Under the pieces are notes generated by a model, which was given only the letters and a program-made list of their open reading frames with translations, made no database searches and was not told the origin of the DNA. From Alphaproteobacteria bacterium (GTDB lineage: Bacteria; Pseudomonadota; Alphaproteobacteria; Rhodobacterales; Rhodobacteraceae), in contig JAJRUE010000326.1 in NCBI GenBank assembly GCA_024277955.1, positions 1-14,516 on the forward strand: DNA of 14,516 nt. Direction: 5' to 3'. Of the stretch, positions 13,831 to 14,516 are shown piece after piece; within the stretch, counting starts at the first letter, position 1, and each line of letters begins with the position of its first letter. The translations under genes and the position numbers were made by a program.

Positions 13831-14516
13831 ATGTCCGACGATGGCCAGGCCTACGGCTTTGACACCTTGCAGATCCATGCCGGCGCCCGGCCCGACCCGG
13901 CCACGGGCGCGCGCCAGACGCCGATCTACCAGACCACGGCCTATGTGTTTCGCGATGCCGACCACGCCGCCGCGCTCTTCAACCTGCAGGAGGTCGGCTA
14001 TATCTATTCGCGCCTGACCAACCCCACGGTGGCGGTGCTGCAGGAACGCATCGCCACGCTCGAAGGCGGGGTCGGCGCGGTGTGCTGTTCGTCGGGCCAC
14101 GCGGCCCAGATCATGGCGCTGTTTCCGCTGATGGCGCCGGGGCGCAACGTGGTGGTGTCCACGCGCCTTTACGGCGGCACGCTGACCCAGATGAGCCAGA
14201 CCATCAAGCGCTTCGGCTGGTCGGCGAAATTCGTCGATTTCGACGATCTGGACGCGATCGAGGCCGCCATCGACGACGACACCCGGGCGATCTTCTGCGA
14301 AAGCATCGCCAACCCGGGCGGCTATATCACCGATCTCGACGAGGTCGCGGCGGTGGCGCGCAAGGCCGGACTGCCGCTGATCGTGGACAATACCTCGGCC
14401 ACGCCATACCTGTGCCGCCCGATCGAGCACGGCGCCACGCTGGTGGTGCATTCGACCACCAAATACCTGACCGGCAACGGCACCGTCACCGGCGGCGCGG
14501 TGGTGGATTGCGGCAC
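13831..14516 (+). CDS. metY: O-acetylhomoserine aminocarboxypropyltransferase (OAH sulfhydrylase), C-terminus cut by window
   Basis: The first 228 codons of a gene that continues past the right edge; full members of the family have about 430 residues. This PLP-dependent cytoplasmic enzyme makes homocysteine from O-acetylhomoserine and sulfide in methionine synthesis. Visible family motifs are FDTLQIHAGARPDPATGARQ (10-29), the PIYQTTAYVF stretch, YSRLTNPTVAVLQERIATLE, the PLP-phosphate loop CCSSGHAAQI, the SRLYGGTLTQ-type segment, VDNTSATPYLCRP, and HSTTKYLTG with the likely Schiff-base Lys211. The initiating ATG is supported by GGGGGAG seven bases upstream. It resembles the MetY branch more than cystathionine gamma-synthase, though a homoserine sulfhydrylase with another activated substrate cannot be excluded. 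A candidate promoter lies just upstream. Confidence 0.9.
   Translation, partial: MSDDGQAYGFDTLQIHAGARPDPATGARQTPIYQTTAYVFRDADHAAALFNLQEVGYIYSRLTNPTVAVLQERIATLEGGVGAVCCSSGHAAQIMALFPLMAPGRNVVVSTRLYGGTLTQMSQTIKRFGWSAKFVDFDDLDAIEAAIDDDTRAIFCESIANPGGYITDLDEVAAVARKAGLPLIVDNTSATPYLCRPIEHGATLVVHSTTKYLTGNGTVTGGAVVDCG

Overview
The window is GC-rich chromosomal DNA. It fits an alphaproteobacterium, most likely of the Rhodobacteraceae/Roseobacter group. This rests on very high G+C at third codon positions, an NAD(P)H-dehydrogenase-like/SelD fusion beside a tRNA selenouridine synthase, protein flavour throughout, and a short intergenic string that I recall as widespread in that family. The placement is an inference from sequence alone.

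Left to right: (1) the first 28 codons of a leftward FAD-dependent oxidoreductase of the sarcosine/dimethylglycine dehydrogenase type; (2) a leftward MOFRL-type glycerate 2-kinase; (3) a 350-base divergent gap holding a 16-base tandem duplication that runs into a 34-base dispersed repeat; (4) a rightward two-domain selD (flavoprotein plus selenophosphate synthetase) meeting a leftward selU/mnmH tail to tail with a 24-base overlap; (5) a leftward oligopeptide ABC transporter operon oppA-oppB-oppC-oppDF, with the two ATPases fused in one chain and a GC-rich hairpin between oppA and oppB; (6) a 414-base gap upstream of oppA; (7) a leftward HpaR-like MarR regulator that may be translated from a leaderless mRNA; (8) twin hairpins, then a leftward small exported protein of unknown function; (9) a divergent rightward GT-A-like glycosyltransferase; (10) a second copy of the 34-base repeat in a convergent gap; (11) a leftward VOC/extradiol-dioxygenase-like protein; (12) a divergent rightward O-acetylhomoserine sulfhydrylase cut by the window edge.

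How the genes work together: SelD makes selenophosphate and SelU uses it to convert 2-thiouridine to 2-selenouridine in tRNA wobble positions. No selA, selB or tRNA-Sec is visible here. The opp genes form a complete importer: periplasmic binding protein, two permeases and a double ATPase. The remaining genes look like unrelated housekeeping or accessory loci, and no cooperative pathway among them is visible.

No defence island, prophage, insertion sequence, CRISPR array, RNA gene or clearly new multi-gene system is apparent. The most useful non-coding observations are the dispersed repeat pair, the twin hairpins after the exported protein, and the apparent leaderless promoter of the MarR gene. 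The 263-base gap between the glycerate kinase and the FAD oxidoreductase showed nothing I can defend as a promoter or terminator.
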